The translations under genes and the position numbers were made by a program. Below are positions 44,405-52,976 of a DNA stretch of 64,000 bases, piece by piece (positions within the stretch are counted from its first letter, which is position 1; every line of letters begins with the position of its first letter). Below the pieces are notes generated by a model, which saw only the letters and a program-made list of their open reading frames with translations, had not been told where the DNA came from and ran no database searches. Source of the DNA: LMUY01 sp965199105 (lineage in GTDB: Bacteria; Pseudomonadota; Alphaproteobacteria; Acetobacterales; Acetobacteraceae); assembly GCA_965199105.1 (NCBI GenBank), contig CBDAQO010000002.1, positions 992,001 to 1,056,000 of the forward strand. Direction: 5' to 3'.

Positions 44405-44939
44405 CGTGCGCTGCAGCGGCTGCTCAACCAGGAAGCCTGTGCGCAGCCCGGCCGCGGCCGCCACCAGGGCGGCAGCGTGCTTCTCCTCACCTGCCCGGCG
44501 CAGCAGCGACGCCATCAGCATGCGTGCCTGGTAGGCGTAACCCTGCACCTCCACCAGGGCGAGCGGCGGCTTGGGATAGCTGCCGTCGGGGCGCAACGCC
44601 CCCGTTCCGGAATCCCGCCACCTCTGGTTCACCGGCTGGTCCCTTTCGGCCGTGCCGTCATACGTGACGTAACCCGCCTCGTTCTCGCCGGTCTTGCGGT
44701 CGAGCCAGGCCAGGGCACGGTCGATGTTGGGGCACCGTGCCGTGCAGGCGCAGCGCATGGGCCGCGAGGTAGCAGGTATCGCGGTAGAACAAGCCGCTCT
44801 CGGTGACAGAGTGGAAGCGGCTGGTGAACGGCTTGAGCACCGTCACCGTGGCGGCGTGCGCCTTGGTCTTGACGTCGGCGGCCGGGCAGTCGTGGATAGC
44901 CCTCATGCCGGCAAAACCCATCTCAAGCACCATCACCAT
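44381..44939 (-). pseudogene. amylo-alpha-1,6-glucosidase-like fragment, frameshifted
   Basis: The frame 44381-44758 contains CPNIDRALAWLDRKTGENEAGYVTY-type sequence, QPVNQRWRDSGTGALRPDGS and PPLALVEVQGYAYQARMLMASLL, characteristic of glycogen debranching/amylo-1,6-glucosidase barrels. Upstream coding continues only in another frame (YRDTCYLAAHALRLHG, 44658-44939). Start, most of the barrel and the catalytic region are missing. It is a decayed gene between amiC and the liv importer. Confidence 0.55.
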
Positions 44940-44978
44940 GTGCCGCAGGCTGAGGCTGAAGCAGTGACAACGCCCGAG

Positions 44979-45731
44979 CTAATGTTCGGCCCCGAGATAG
45001 GCGTCGGTCAGGCCAGGATCCTCCACCAAATCGGCGGTGGCACCTTCAGAGTCGATCACGCCCCGGTTGAGCAAGTAGCAGCGCGTGGTCAGGTCGGTGG
45101 CAAGCTTCACATTCTGCTCCACCAGCAGCAGCGTCATGCCCTGCTCGCGCACCGCCAGCAGCATGTCGCGCACCTGGGCGATTGCCACCGGGGAGAGGCC
45201 GCTCGAGGGCTCGTCCAGCAGCAGCAGCCGGGGCGCGGCCATCAGGGAGCGGCAGATTGCCACCATCTGCTGCTCGCCGCCGCTGAAACCGCCGGCCATC
45301 TGCCGCCGCCGCGCCCGCAGCCACGGCACCTGCTCCAGCACCGCGTTCAGCCGGCGCCGGGCTTCCCGCGCGGGCATGCCATAGGCACCGAGCAGCAGGT
45401 TGTCCTCCACCGTCATGGCCGGAAACAACTGCCGCCCTTCCGGGCAGAGCGCCACGCCGTGCCGCACCACCTGCTCCGTGGTTGCGCCCCGCAGGTCGGC
45501 GCCGCCAACTCGCAGCGTGGTGGCCGTGGCCGGCACGCGACGCATCAGCGCGCGCAGCAGCGTGGTCTTGCCGGCGCCGTTCGCCCCAAGCACCGAAACC
45601 GCCTCGCCCGCTGCCACCAGCAGCGACACCCCGCGCAGCGCGGGGGCCGCGCCGAACGTCACCGCGAGGCCCGCTACTTCCAGCCCCGCCTCCTTCGGTC
45701 CCGCCTGCTGCAGCAAGGCGTCAACTGCCAA
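44979..45731 (-). CDS. livF: branched-chain amino acid-type ABC ATPase LivF-like
   Basis: A 250-residue ATPase starting at a TTG (45731) that overlaps the end of livG by 11 bp. Walker A GANGAGKT (49-56), VALCPEGRQLFPAMTVEDNLLLGAY, FSGGEQQMVAICRSL and LLLDEPSSGLSP are clear. Last gene of a five-gene HAAT importer operon livKHMGF. The first 16 residues look non-conserved, so a start slightly downstream is possible. Confidence 0.9.
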   Translation of the reverse strand: MAVDALLQQAGPKEAGLEVAGLAVTFGAAPALRGVSLLVAAGEAVSVLGANGAGKTTLLRALMRRVPATATTLRVGGADLRGATTEQVVRHGVALCPEGRQLFPAMTVEDNLLLGAYGMPAREARRRLNAVLEQVPWLRARRRQMAGGFSGGEQQMVAICRSLMAAPRLLLLDEPSSGLSPVAIAQVRDMLLAVREQGMTLLLVEQNVKLATDLTTRCYLLNRGVIDSEGATADLVEDPGLTDAYLGAEH

Positions 45732-46419
45732 GGTAGCAGGCGATCACGTCGGGGTTGCGGCGCACCTCGTCCGGCGAGCCCTCGGTCAGCTTGCGCCCGG
45801 CGTTCATCACCATGATGCGGTCGGCCAGCCCCATCATCAGGTGCATGTTGTGCTCGACGATCAACACCGTTACCCCAAGTTCGTCGCGCACCCGCCGGAT
45901 CACCCGTGCCAACGCACCGCCCTCCGACGGGGACATGCCCACTGCCGGCTCGTCCAACATCAGCAGCGACGGGCGCGTGGCCAGCGCAACCGCGATCATG
46001 GCCAGCCGCTGCTCCGCATTGGACAGCGAGCCACACAGCGCCGTCTCGCAGCCGCCGAGGCCGACCAACTCCAGCAGCGCCGCCGGGTTCACGCCGGGCC
46101 GGGTGGCCGCGGCGACGGCAAGGTTGGCCGCCAGCGTCCAGCGCGCAAACAGGCGCGTCGTCTGGAACGTGCGCGCCACTCCCGCTGCGACCGTGCGGTG
46201 TGCCGCCAAGCCGCCGATCGGCTGGCCGTTGAGCCGGATGCTGCCGCTGCTCGGCCGGTACGTGCCGCTGAGCAGGCCCAGGAAGGTGGTCTTGCCCGAA
46301 CCGTTCGGCCCGATGATGCCGCAGATGGTTTCGGCGGCAACCGACAGCGCCAAGTCATCGACCGCGCGCACGCCGCCGAACGAACGACTCAAACCCTCGA
46401 CTTCGAGCAGGGCGGTCAT
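45721..46419 (-). CDS. livG: branched-chain amino acid-type ABC ATPase LivG-like
   Basis: A 232-residue ATPase with GPNGSGKT (37-44), GVARTFQTTRLFARWTLAANLA, SLSNAEQRLAMIAVALA and LLMLDEPAVGMSPSEG. The signature motif reads LSNAEQ rather than LSGGEQ, an unusual form that could lower ATPase activity, though other UrtD/LivG relatives also vary here. Coupled by overlaps to livM and livF. Confidence 0.9.
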   Translation of the reverse strand: MTALLEVEGLSRSFGGVRAVDDLALSVAAETICGIIGPNGSGKTTFLGLLSGTYRPSSGSIRLNGQPIGGLAAHRTVAAGVARTFQTTRLFARWTLAANLAVAAATRPGVNPAALLELVGLGGCETALCGSLSNAEQRLAMIAVALATRPSLLMLDEPAVGMSPSEGGALARVIRRVRDELGVTVLIVEHNMHLMMGLADRIMVMNAGRKLTEGSPDEVRRNPDVIACYLGS

Positions 46420-47405
46420 GGCGCTGCCCGACGAGATAGCAGGCGCGCCGCGAGCACGGCGTCCACCGCGCTCATCAGCCCGCCCGGCAGCAGGATGACC
46501 ACAACCATAAACACCAGCCCCACCAGCAACAGGCCGATGCCGGAGGGCAGGTTGAGCATGGCCGGCACCCCCACGATGAAGGCGCTGCCCAGCAACGGAC
46601 CCAGCACCCGCCCAGCACCGCCCACGCTCAGCGCCACGAACATGACGAAGCCTACGCTGTAGTCGAACATGTCGGGCGACAAGGTGCTGTTGTACTGCGC
46701 GATCAGGCAGCCGGCCACGCCGCCGATCGCCGCCGACAGCACGAAGCCTCCCAGCTTGGCCCGCCCGGTCGGAACGCCGACATGCTCGGCCAGGTCTTCG
46801 TCCTCCCGCACCGTCAGCAGCCGCTGGCCGAGCCGGCGCACGCTGATGCAGCGCACCAGGGCCATCGCCAGCGCCGCGCAGGCGGGAATGGCAATGTTGA
46901 GCGGGTCGTTACCGTCGAACACGAACGGCACGGTGATGCCGAGCGGGCCGCCCGTCAGCGAGGCCCAGTTGTTCAGCAGCAGCGCCACCACCACGCCGAA
47001 GAACAGCGTGCCGATGGCGAAATATTGGCCCCGGGTGCGCGAGAAGATCACCCCGATCAATAGCCCGCACGCACTGGCAACCGCGATGGCGGCCGGCAGC
47101 GCCAGCCACGGCGTCAGCCCGGCGTTCAACACCAGCGCCGAGCCATACGCGCCCAGCCCGTAGAACGCGCCCTGCACCAGGCTCGGATAACCCCCGAGCC
47201 CGGCGATGACGTTCAGCCCGCTGGTGGCAACGGTCCAAATCAGGATCGTGGCGAACACGCTCGAGTAGAACGAGTTGGTTTGCGTCAGCAACAGCCATCC
47301 CGCGACGCCGAGCAGCGCGATGCCGCCGTAATCGCGCACGGCGACCCGCAGCGCGCCGTTCCGCCGCGCGGCGACCGGCGCTACCACCGCCGCGTCAGGC
47401 GACAC
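46416..47405 (-). CDS. livM: branched-chain amino acid-type ABC permease LivM-like
   Basis: A 329-residue permease with about nine helices. ATSGLNVIAGLGGYPSLVQGAFYGLGAYGSALV is the typical LivM motif; TVREDEDLAEHVGVPTGRAKLGGF is the ATPase-coupling loop. It overlaps livH by 11 bp and livG by ATGA. Confidence 0.9.
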   Translation of the reverse strand: MSPDAAVVAPVAARRNGALRVAVRDYGGIALLGVAGWLLLTQTNSFYSSVFATILIWTVATSGLNVIAGLGGYPSLVQGAFYGLGAYGSALVLNAGLTPWLALPAAIAVASACGLLIGVIFSRTRGQYFAIGTLFFGVVVALLLNNWASLTGGPLGITVPFVFDGNDPLNIAIPACAALAMALVRCISVRRLGQRLLTVREDEDLAEHVGVPTGRAKLGGFVLSAAIGGVAGCLIAQYNSTLSPDMFDYSVGFVMFVALSVGGAGRVLGPLLGSAFIVGVPAMLNLPSGIGLLLVGLVFMVVVILLPGGLMSAVDAVLAARLLSRRAAP

Positions 47406-48261
47406 GGCGGATGCCCGGGCTGAACAGGCCGGATGGGCGGAACACCAGCATCAGCAGCAACACCGCGAAACCGAACAGCGTTTGATACGCTGCCGAGACA
47501 TAGACCGCACCGAGCGTCTCGACGATGCCGAGCAGCAGCCCCCCTGCCACCGCGCCCCACACATTGCCGAGCCCGCCCAGGATCACCACGACGAAGGCGT
47601 TGAGCAGCACGGCGTCCGCCATGTAGGGGAACACCGCATAGGTCGGGGCATAGGCGAACGCCGCCAGCCCGGCCAGCAGCCCGGAGACGAAGAACGCCGC
47701 CATGTACTGGGTCTGCGGCCGGATGCCGAGGATTGCCGCCGCCTCGCTGTTCTGCGACACGGCGCGGATTGCCCGGCCCATCGGGGTGCGATGCAGGAAT
47801 AGCTGCAGCGCCAGCAGCGACACCGCCGCAGTCAGCACCAGGGCCACCGAAACCGCCGGGACTTCGATGCCGCCGAACCGTACCAGCGCGGCTGCATAGG
47901 GTGGCGAAAGCGACACGTGGTCGCCGCCCCAAATCGCCAGCGCGGTATTGTCCAGCACCAGCAGCAGCCCCAGTGCGACCGCAGGCGCTGCGAGCGGACG
48001 CGTGCGGACGAAGCGGTAGCCCAGCCGTTCGGTCAGCACCGACAGCACCCCGGCGAACAGCACGCCCAGCGCGACGGCAAGAAAAAAGGGCAATCCTAAG
48101 CTCTGCTGCAACCAGAGCATGACGTATGAAGCCAGGGTGATGATGCCAGCTTGGGCAAAGTTCGGCACGTCCATCACGCCGAACACCAGCGTCAGCCCCG
48201 TCCCGAGCATGGCAAACAACGAGCCCAGGACGACCCCGTTGGCAACCGTCTGAGCGAGCAA
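47395..48261 (-). CDS. livH: branched-chain amino acid-type ABC permease LivH-like
   Basis: A 288-residue permease. Motifs are LGSLFAMLGTGLTLVFGVMDVPNFAQAGI near the N-terminus, AIRAVSQNSEAAAILGIRPQTQ as coupling loop and VVVILGGLGNVWGAVAGGLLLG. It begins 3 bp after the binding-protein stop. Confidence 0.9.
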   Translation of the reverse strand: MLAQTVANGVVLGSLFAMLGTGLTLVFGVMDVPNFAQAGIITLASYVMLWLQQSLGLPFFLAVALGVLFAGVLSVLTERLGYRFVRTRPLAAPAVALGLLLVLDNTALAIWGGDHVSLSPPYAAALVRFGGIEVPAVSVALVLTAAVSLLALQLFLHRTPMGRAIRAVSQNSEAAAILGIRPQTQYMAAFFVSGLLAGLAAFAYAPTYAVFPYMADAVLLNAFVVVILGGLGNVWGAVAGGLLLGIVETLGAVYVSAAYQTLFGFAVLLLMLVFRPSGLFSPGIRRVA

Positions 48262-48264
48262 TTG

Positions 48265-49512
48265 CTACGGCCCCGTGCAACCGTCCGCGACGACCTGCTC
48301 ACGCGTGACCTTCAGCCCCTCCATGAAATACAGCAGCGCCGCGCCGATCGTCTTCTGCTCGGGGCACCACCGCACGCCCTCGGCCAAAGTTTGTGCATCG
48401 CGATCATGGAACAGCTTGCCGTCCCCGGTGGCGATCCAGCCGCTGATGGTGTGGTCCGGCAGCGGCATGGTCAGCATTGCCTGGTAGATCTTGTCGCGGT
48501 CGGTCACGCTGCCCGCCTTCTGCATGGCGGCAATAAGCACCAGCGGCGCGTCATAGGCCCACATGGTCAGGTCGTCGGGATACTCCTTGAAGCGGGCGAG
48601 GAACGCTTTGAAGAACGCCTGCGTCGCCGGGTCGGTCGAGGTCTGCGGGATCGACCCGGCGAAGTCGTAGCTATCCTTCATCACGTCGATATACAGCGGG
48701 TCGCCGATGATCTGCTCCGCCTGCGTCGGCGTGGCGCCGGCATTATGGATCACCGGGATACCGCGAACCCCTGCCTGAAAGAGTTGCTTGGCAACCGGCA
48801 GCACTTCCTGCGTGACGCCGCCGAGATAGATCGCGTCCGGCTTGGCTGCCATCGCCGACTGGATGAACGGCGCGAAGTTGGTGGTGTTCGGCGGATAGTT
48901 CACGTCTGATACGACCTCCACGCCGTATTCCTGGGCAGCCTTCTTCATCCATGTCTCAAGGCCGGTGGAATAAGGGTCCGCCTCGGAGCCGATGAACGCG
49001 ATCCGTTGCTTGTGCAGCACCGTCTTCAGGTACCAAACGCCGCCGGGCACATACGCCGGGGTGTCGGACCGGAGCAGGAAGACGTGCTTGTCAACGTCCA
49101 AGATGCTCGGATAGGTGCTGTCCAGGATGTTCAGCACGGGGAGCGGCGCACGGCGGAACTGCGCGCCATAGATGCGGGTGTTGTCGGCCAGGATCAGCAC
49201 CGGGACGTGATCGACCTCAACCAACTGCCGATAGGCGGATATGCCGACGCTGGCGGGGGTGGACTCGTCATCCAGCACCTTGACCGCAATCTTGTATGTC
49301 TTCCCCCCGACCTGGAAGCCGCCAGCGTTGTTGATCGCCTCGGTCGACATCTGCATTGCATCCCGCTCGGGCGGGCCGAGCGTGGAGAACAGGCCCGAGA
49401 GCGGCAGGATGGCGCCGATGGTGACGGTATCGGCGGATTGCGCTCGCGCGCCGCCAGCGATCAAACCAGCGGCAAGCCCGGCGATTGCCGCGAGCCCGGT
49501 GTATTTCCCCAT
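48265..49512 (-). CDS. livK: ABC transporter substrate-binding protein LivK-like
   Basis: A 415-residue type I periplasmic-binding protein. The ATG 49512 gives MGKYTGLAAIAGLAAGLIAG, a Sec signal ending at GARAQ; AAGGA precedes it. Mature sequence: VTIGAILPLSGLFSTLGPPERDAMQMS, VKVLDDESTPA and FIGSEADPYSTGLETW. Ligand class is hydrophobic amino acids or amides; its divergence from UrtA and AmiC in this window suggests a different ligand from that importer. Confidence 0.9.
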   Translation of the reverse strand: MGKYTGLAAIAGLAAGLIAGGARAQSADTVTIGAILPLSGLFSTLGPPERDAMQMSTEAINNAGGFQVGGKTYKIAVKVLDDESTPASVGISAYRQLVEVDHVPVLILADNTRIYGAQFRRAPLPVLNILDSTYPSILDVDKHVFLLRSDTPAYVPGGVWYLKTVLHKQRIAFIGSEADPYSTGLETWMKKAAQEYGVEVVSDVNYPPNTTNFAPFIQSAMAAKPDAIYLGGVTQEVLPVAKQLFQAGVRGIPVIHNAGATPTQAEQIIGDPLYIDVMKDSYDFAGSIPQTSTDPATQAFFKAFLARFKEYPDDLTMWAYDAPLVLIAAMQKAGSVTDRDKIYQAMLTMPLPDHTISGWIATGDGKLFHDRDAQTLAEGVRWCPEQKTIGAALLYFMEGLKVTREQVVADGCTGP

Positions 49513-49608
49513 GAGGCGGTTCTTCCTTGTTGGCCGCATGGTGCGGCCGTGCCATTCCGTCCGACCTAGGCCAAGCCTGCTCGGCCCGTCAAGCACACCG
49601 CCGAACGT

Positions 49609-50367
49609 TCAGCCTCGCAGCACCGAACGCACGAAGCCGATCGTCCGCTCGGCGATCAGCCCCGCATCATGGTCCAGGGTTGCCACATGATAGGAGTTCT
49701 CGAGCCACAACAACTCCACCCGGCCGGAGCCGAGTGCGGACGCGATCAACCTGGCGTTGCTTGGCTTGACCACGTGGTCCTCGCGGGATTGGATCACCAG
49801 CACTGGGCAGGTGATGCGCGGCAGCAAGTCGCGGGTGACGCTCATCAGGCCGTAGAGCTCGGCGACGCAGGGGAACGGCACGACCGGATAGGCGAGTTCG
49901 CGCTGCGACGGGTCCTTGACGTCCGACCCGATGCCCGGGAAACTACCCGTCGGATCGGTGCCGAATGCCAATGCCGCGAGATCGGGCGAGTCGGCCTGCA
50001 CCACGGCGTTGATCGGAACGGCGCCGCGTATGACGCCGACGTGGCGCGCGGCACTCAGCAGCGTCAGCGTGCCGCCCATCGACAAGCCGGCCATGAATAC
50101 GGCGGAGCACCGCTCCTGCAGCGCAGCGAGCGCCTCGTCGATCGCGCCCACCCAGTCGCGCGCGCCGGTACGCGCCATGTCCTGCGGCGAGGTGCCATGG
50201 CCCGGCAGGCGGGGACCGGACACGGTGAAACCAGCAGCGGCCAACGCCTCACCGAGCGGGCGCATGCTCTGCGTGGTGCCGGTGAAGCCGTGTGACAGCA
50301 GCACGCCGGTCTCGCCGCCCTCGAACAGGAAGGGCTCGGCGCCTGGGATAATGGCTGCTTCGGTCAT
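49609..50367 (-). CDS. alpha/beta hydrolase, carboxylesterase/monoacylglycerol lipase type
   Basis: A 252-residue hydrolase resembling Est30. The oxyanion HGFTGT block, nucleophile Ser in GLSMGG (about 94-99), Asp in QSREDHVV and His in NSYHVATLDHD give a complete triad. No signal peptide. It stands alone between the liv operon and a drug-efflux MFS gene on the same strand. Confidence 0.9.
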   Translation of the reverse strand: MTEAAIIPGAEPFLFEGGETGVLLSHGFTGTTQSMRPLGEALAAAGFTVSGPRLPGHGTSPQDMARTGARDWVGAIDEALAALQERCSAVFMAGLSMGGTLTLLSAARHVGVIRGAVPINAVVQADSPDLAALAFGTDPTGSFPGIGSDVKDPSQRELAYPVVPFPCVAELYGLMSVTRDLLPRITCPVLVIQSREDHVVKPSNARLIASALGSGRVELLWLENSYHVATLDHDAGLIAERTIGFVRSVLRG

Positions 50368-50418
50368 GCTGTGTCTCCGTTCCCGTTCAGGTTTGACGAG
50401 CAGCTTAACGCCGAGCAG

Positions 50419-51639
50419 TCAGTTTAAGTCCACGATCTGCAACGGCCGCATGGCAGCGGTCAGGATGGCGAGCAGGGCGCCGAACAACAGCAGGCATGCC
50501 AACGGCACCGGGTCCGGGCCGCCGATGACGCCCACCGCGATGGTGCCGATGGCGCCGATGGCGAACACCGACGTGCCATACAGCGCCGACGCGATCCCGG
50601 CATCCTGAACATGCGGAGCGATCGCGCCGATGCCGCAATCGGGCAGCACGCAGCCCAGCAGCAGCATCGCCACAACGAACGGGATTTCGATGCCCCAGAC
50701 CTGGCCCAGGCCGGACCCGGCGCAGACCACCATCGCCGCCGACGTGGCCGCCAACAGGGCAATGACCGCGGTCAGGACACGGGGGCGGCCGAGCCGGTTC
50801 ACCAGCGCCACGTTCAGCCGCGTGCCGAGGGCGTAGGCGGCACCATTGGCGATGAAGGTCAGGCCGAACACGGTGGGCGACATGCCGAAATGACGCAGGA
50901 ACACCGCCGGGGCGCCGCCCAGGAAGGCGAACAGGCCGAAGGTGGCCAAACTGCCCGTCAGCGCGTGAGTGAGAAAGGCCCGGTCGGTGACGATGCGGAG
51001 GTAGCGGGCGACGAGGGCACGGGTGGGCAATGGTAAGCGTGTGGCGGGAGGGTGCGTCTCTGGCAAGCTCACGTGAATGAACAGCAGGCAAACCAGGCCG
51101 AAGACGGCGGAGGCCCAGAAAATCCACCGCCAACTGCCCGCCTCCACAAGCAGGCCGCCAAGCGTGGGGGTGAGCATCGGGGCGACGCTCATGATCACCT
51201 GCACGCGGGACACGTAGTGGGCGGCCTCCTGCTCGCTCACGGCAACGTCGCCGATGATTGCGCGTGGCACGACCAGGCTGGCGGCGCCGCCGAACGCGGC
51301 CAGCAGACGCCACAGGATCAACGCGGTCATCGATCCGCAGAGCGCGCAGCCGGCGCAGCTTACGATGTAGAGCCCGGTTCCGATCAGCAGCGGCAGCCGG
51401 CGGCCGGTTCGGTCCGACAGCGGGCCAAGGAGAAGCTGACCGAAGGCGATACCGAGGAACCAGGCGGCGAGCGTGAGCGGTGCGGCCGAGTTGCCGCCGT
51501 GCAACTCGGCGCGCATCGCGGGGAACGCCGGCAGGTACATGTCGGTCGAGACGGGCCCGATGGCACCGAACAAGGCCAGCAAAACCGGCAGCCGGCCCAG
51601 CGGCACGGCGGGCGGCTGACCGACGGCGATTTCAGACAT
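50419..51639 (-). CDS. Bcr/CflA-type multidrug MFS efflux transporter
   Basis: A 406-residue twelve-helix MFS protein of the DHA1 group. FGAIGPVSTDMYLPAFPAM in helix 1 and FGQLLLGPLSDRTGRRLPLLIG are the Bcr/CflA hallmarks, followed by SRVQVIMSVAPMLTPTLGGLL. It probably exports drugs or metabolites such as sulfonamides or cysteine. Divergent from the isovaleryl-CoA dehydrogenase gene across 135 bp. Confidence 0.9.
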   Translation of the reverse strand: MSEIAVGQPPAVPLGRLPVLLALFGAIGPVSTDMYLPAFPAMRAELHGGNSAAPLTLAAWFLGIAFGQLLLGPLSDRTGRRLPLLIGTGLYIVSCAGCALCGSMTALILWRLLAAFGGAASLVVPRAIIGDVAVSEQEAAHYVSRVQVIMSVAPMLTPTLGGLLVEAGSWRWIFWASAVFGLVCLLFIHVSLPETHPPATRLPLPTRALVARYLRIVTDRAFLTHALTGSLATFGLFAFLGGAPAVFLRHFGMSPTVFGLTFIANGAAYALGTRLNVALVNRLGRPRVLTAVIALLAATSAAMVVCAGSGLGQVWGIEIPFVVAMLLLGCVLPDCGIGAIAPHVQDAGIASALYGTSVFAIGAIGTIAVGVIGGPDPVPLACLLLFGALLAILTAAMRPLQIVDLN

Positions 51640-51774
51640 TGCCCTGCCTCCGCTAACATCTGTCCGGCCCCTAGCCTAACCGCTTCGGTTGGGGTCCGAA
51701 TAGTGGTGCTTGAAAGCAGCCCTATCCTTGGGGGTCGTAGGCCGGTTAACTATGGGTCCGGAAGGAAACCCTCG

Positions 51775-52944
51775 ATGTTCAACAGTCTACGAGGCTTCGA
51801 CTTCGACCTTGGCGAGACCGCCGACGCGCTGCGCGACCAGGTGGCCATCTTCGCCTCCGACGAGATCGCCCCCCGCGCCGCCGCCATCGACCGCGACAAC
51901 GATTTCCCGTCCGACCTGTGGCGCAAGTTCGGCGACCTCGGCGTGCTCGGCATCACCGCGCCCGAGCAATACGGCGGCGCCGGCATGGGCTACCTCGACC
52001 ATTGCGTCGCGATGGAGGAGATCAGCCGCGCCTCCGCGTCGGTCGGGTTGTCCTATGGCGCGCACTCCAACCTTTGCGTCAACCAGATCGCCCGCAATGG
52101 CAATGACGAGCAAAAGGCCCGCTACCTGCCCAGGCTGATCAGCGGCGAGCACGTGGGCGCGCTGGCGATGAGCGAGCCTGGCGCCGGGTCCGACGTCGTC
52201 GGCATGCGGACGCGGGCGGAACGGCGCGGTGACCATTGGGTGCTGAATGGCAGCAAGATGTGGATCACCAACGGCCCGAACGCCGACACGCTGGTCGTCT
52301 ACGCGAAAACCGACGCGGCGGCCGGCGCGCGCGGCATCACCGCCTTTCTGATCGAGCGCGGGTTCAAGGGTTTCAGCACCGCGCAAAAGCTCGACAAGCT
52401 CGGCATGCGCGGCAGCAACACCTGCGAGCTGGTGTTCCAGGACTGCGAGGTGCCGGAGGAGAACGTGCTGGGGTCGCTCGGCCGCGGCGTGAACGTGCTG
52501 ATGAGCGGGCTGGATTACGAGCGCGCGGTGCTGGCGGCTGGCCCCATCGGCATCATGCAGGCGTGTATGGACGTCGTGCTGCCTTACATCCACGAGCGCA
52601 AGCAGTTCGGCCAGGCGATCGGCGAGTTCCAGCTCATGCAGGGCAAGATCGCCGACATGTACACGATGATGAACGCTGCCCGTGCCTACGTTTATGCGGT
52701 CGCCAAGGCCTGCGACCGTGGCCAGGCGACGCGCAAGGACGCCGCGGGCGCAATTCTTTTCGCGGCCGAAAAAGCCACCTGGATGGCGCTGGAAGCGATC
52801 CAGGCCCTCGGCGGCAACGGCTACATCAACGACTACCCGACCGGGCGCCTGCTGCGCGATGCCAAGCTCTATGAGATCGGGGCGGGGACCAGCGAAATCC
52901 GTCGGATGCTGATCGGCCGCGAGCTGTTCAACGAAACCGCCTGA
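51775..52944 (+). CDS. ivd: isovaleryl-CoA dehydrogenase
   Basis: A 389-residue acyl-CoA dehydrogenase. MSEPGAGSDVVGMRTRAE, WITNGPNADTLVVYAKT, the catalytic Glu in SGLDYERAVLAAGP and FGQAIGEFQLMQGKIADMYT match IVD rather than general ACADs; EIGAGTSEIRRMLIGREL closes the protein. GGAAGGAAA precedes the ATG 51775. It introduces the double bond in leucine catabolism, passing electrons to ETF. The next gene, 32 bp on, starts as an acyl-CoA synthetase, a normal neighbour in leucine/isovalerate operons. Confidence 0.93.
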   Translation: MFNSLRGFDFDLGETADALRDQVAIFASDEIAPRAAAIDRDNDFPSDLWRKFGDLGVLGITAPEQYGGAGMGYLDHCVAMEEISRASASVGLSYGAHSNLCVNQIARNGNDEQKARYLPRLISGEHVGALAMSEPGAGSDVVGMRTRAERRGDHWVLNGSKMWITNGPNADTLVVYAKTDAAAGARGITAFLIERGFKGFSTAQKLDKLGMRGSNTCELVFQDCEVPEENVLGSLGRGVNVLMSGLDYERAVLAAGPIGIMQACMDVVLPYIHERKQFGQAIGEFQLMQGKIADMYTMMNAARAYVYAVAKACDRGQATRKDAAGAILFAAEKATWMALEAIQALGGNGYINDYPTGRLLRDAKLYEIGAGTSEIRRMLIGRELFNETA

Positions 52945-52976
52945 AACGAGCACGATGCCGTGGCAAGGAGGGTAGG

